From Pseudoxanthomonas kaohsiungensis (GTDB taxonomy: Bacteria; Pseudomonadota; Gammaproteobacteria; Xanthomonadales; Xanthomonadaceae): 64,000 nucleotides of DNA. The notes below the pieces were generated by a model. It was not told the origin of the DNA. It was given only the letters and a program-made list of their open reading frames with translations, and searched no databases. The position numbers and the translations under genes were made by a program. The first letter of the stretch is position 1. Each line of letters starts with the position of its first letter. Below are positions 62,894 through 64,000 of the stretch, piece by piece. The DNA is taken from the NCBI RefSeq assembly GCF_010211765.1, contig NZ_PDWO01000011.1, positions 62,001 through 126,000 on the forward strand, read 5' to 3'.

Positions 62894-64000
62894 GCGCTGG
62901 CCGCTCCCAGTGCGCCGTCGGCGGGCTTGCCGGCCAGTCCGCGCAGGGCGCGCAGGGTGGCCTGCCAGGCGCGGTCGATCAGGCGGCCCTTGTCCTCGGT
63001 GACGATCCGCGCCTGGCCGTGCGCCATGAGCCGGGCCAGGCTGTCGAGCGACTGCTCGCCGACCTTGTGGCCACGCGCGTTGACGAACAGCGCGTTGTCG
63101 GTGACCGGGCTGTACCACGACAGGCGCTGGCGGCGCACGTCGCCCTGCTGGTTCTGCACGAACTCGAACCAGGTGCCGAAAGGCAGCGTGCGCAGGTGCT
63201 CATAGCAGCCCTGCTCGGCGGCGGTGCGCGGCGGCGGCTTGACCTTGCGGGCCTCGGCCTGTTCGCCCTCGCCCAGCCGCGCGCGCGCCTTGAGCTTGGC
63301 GGTCAGCTCGGTGCGCGAGGTGTTCTCGTCCTCGTCGCTGCGCGAGAGCCGGCGCGCGATCGCGCTGGCTTCGTCCTCGTGGTACCCCACCTGGCGCAGG
63401 GCGGTGTCGATCTGGGCGGCCAGCTCCGGATCCGGCGCCGCATCGGCGGCGCAGGTGATGTCGATGATGCGTTCGGTGGCCTTCTCGCGCTCCTGCCATT
63501 CCGGCGACTCCTCGCCATGGCGCAGCGCGGTGAGGGTCAGCACGTCGGCCCAGGCCTGGTTGATCAGCGCCTGCACGAACTGCGGCGGCTTGCGCCCGCC
63601 GAGGCGCGCGGCGATCGCCACCGCGGCACTCTGCTTGGCCGTCTCCAGGCGGTCGCGGCCGCGCGCGGCCTCGATCTGCCGGCGCTCGCTGACCTCGGCC
63701 TTGTGCGCCTGCGCGCGGTAGTGCTCCTGGACTTCGCGGTTGGCGCGCTCGAACACCGTCTCGTCGCCGTCGTACTCCTCCACCACCTTGTCCACCGCCT
63801 GTTCCAGGCGCAGGACAAGTTGCGGGTCGGCATCGTCGTCGGCCAGCCAGGTGGCGCCGGATTCGGCCACCGAATTGAGCAGCTCGCGCGCCGGATGCTG
63901 GTCGCGGACGAAGAAGCTGCGGTCCTGGACCGCGGCGCGCACCACCGGTACCTGCAGCTTCTCGAGCAGGTCCTGGGCCGGCGCGTCCACGTGCACCTCG
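62890..64000 (-). CDS. DUF1631 family protein (partial; N-terminus beyond the window)
   Basis: The last about 370 codons; the gene continues past base 64000. Seen: VVRAAVQDRSFFVRDQHPAR, ELLNSVAESGATWLADDDAD, VVEEYDGDETVFERANREVQ (acidic helix), FVQALINQAWADVLTLTALR, LPFGTWFEFVQNQQGDVRRQ, RLSWYSPVTDNALFVNARGH. The last two resemble a PilZ-like barrel found at the end of DUF1631 proteins, which are sometimes misannotated as thymidine phosphorylase. Function unknown; common in Xanthomonadaceae and Pseudomonas, next to PilZ genes as here. Confidence 0.88.
   Translation of the reverse strand, partial: EVHVDAPAQDLLEKLQVPVVRAAVQDRSFFVRDQHPARELLNSVAESGATWLADDDADPQLVLRLEQAVDKVVEEYDGDETVFERANREVQEHYRAQAHKAEVSERRQIEAARGRDRLETAKQSAAVAIAARLGGRKPPQFVQALINQAWADVLTLTALRHGEESPEWQEREKATERIIDITCAADAAPDPELAAQIDTALRQVGYHEDEASAIARRLSRSDEDENTSRTELTAKLKARARLGEGEQAEARKVKPPPRTAAEQGCYEHLRTLPFGTWFEFVQNQQGDVRRQRLSWYSPVTDNALFVNARGHKVGEQSLDSLARLMAHGQARIVTEDKGRLIDRAWQATLRALRGLAGKPADGALGAASA

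Overview
The window is a gene-dense, GC-rich (well over 65 % by eye) chromosomal segment of a gammaproteobacterium, most likely Xanthomonadaceae/Lysobacteraceae (Lysobacter, Luteimonas or Pseudoxanthomonas type). Reasons: a CysN-CysC fusion, a lysine/alanine-repeat histone-like protein, an autotransporter GDSL esterase, REP units of the TGTAGGAGCC and AGCGGGGC-GCCCCGCT kinds, and a metF/ahcY/metK neighbourhood with an S-adenosylhomocysteine (SAH) riboswitch. Genus is an inference. I see no prophage, insertion sequence, CRISPR array or rRNA; it is mainly core genome.

Layout. 1-9.4 kb (+): end of cysD, cysNC, an RND efflux adaptor/pump pair, a GNAT acetyltransferase, an AGCS amino-acid symporter and a SPOUT RNA methyltransferase. 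9.5-19.2 kb (mostly -): GH97 glycosidase, M28 peptidase, MscL, FAH-family hydrolase, small membrane protein, (+) Rieske protein, SLC13-type transporter, and thiS-thiG-trmB. 19.3-25.1 kb (+): autotransporter esterase, tRNA-Gly(CCC), RimK-like ligase, a candidate small RNA or 3'UTR RNA, a small secreted protein and a two-component pair. 25.1-35.8 kb: ilvE, a secreted unknown, then the methionine/SAM-cycle genes metF, ahcY and metK interleaved with a DUF3228 gene, a coiled-coil membrane protein and ppc. 36.2-43.2 kb: metallophosphatase, YdjM-like hydrolase, small secreted protein, dusB, a ribokinase-like gene, a NupC-type transporter and an aldo/keto reductase. 43.3-48.2 kb (+): Fur-type hemP, SPFH/NfeD pair, gcvT, gcvH and the histone-like gene behind a long leader. 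48.4-64 kb: serine hydrolase, lemA-M48 pair, GMC oxidoreductase, MFS transporter, small membrane protein, hotdog protein, fadE-hydrolase operon facing a TetR regulator with paired operators, Xaa-Pro dipeptidase, PilZ protein and a partial DUF1631 gene.

Functional links. MetF, AhcY, MetK, GcvT and GcvH share one-carbon/SAM metabolism; the riboswitch lets SAH control its own hydrolase. RbsK and the NupC-type carrier fit nucleoside/ribose use. FadE, the hydrolase and TetR look like one fatty-acid or ester degradation regulon.

The most unusual signal is in the 650-bp convergent gap between ppc and metK. Two inverted copies of a ~95-102 nt element have outer stems of unrelated sequence that are nevertheless self-complementary. 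Each encloses two hairpins whose loops show GGA in the context preferred by CsrA/RsmA. Mismatches become G-U wobbles on exactly the strand that carries the GGA loops, which argues for structured RNA.
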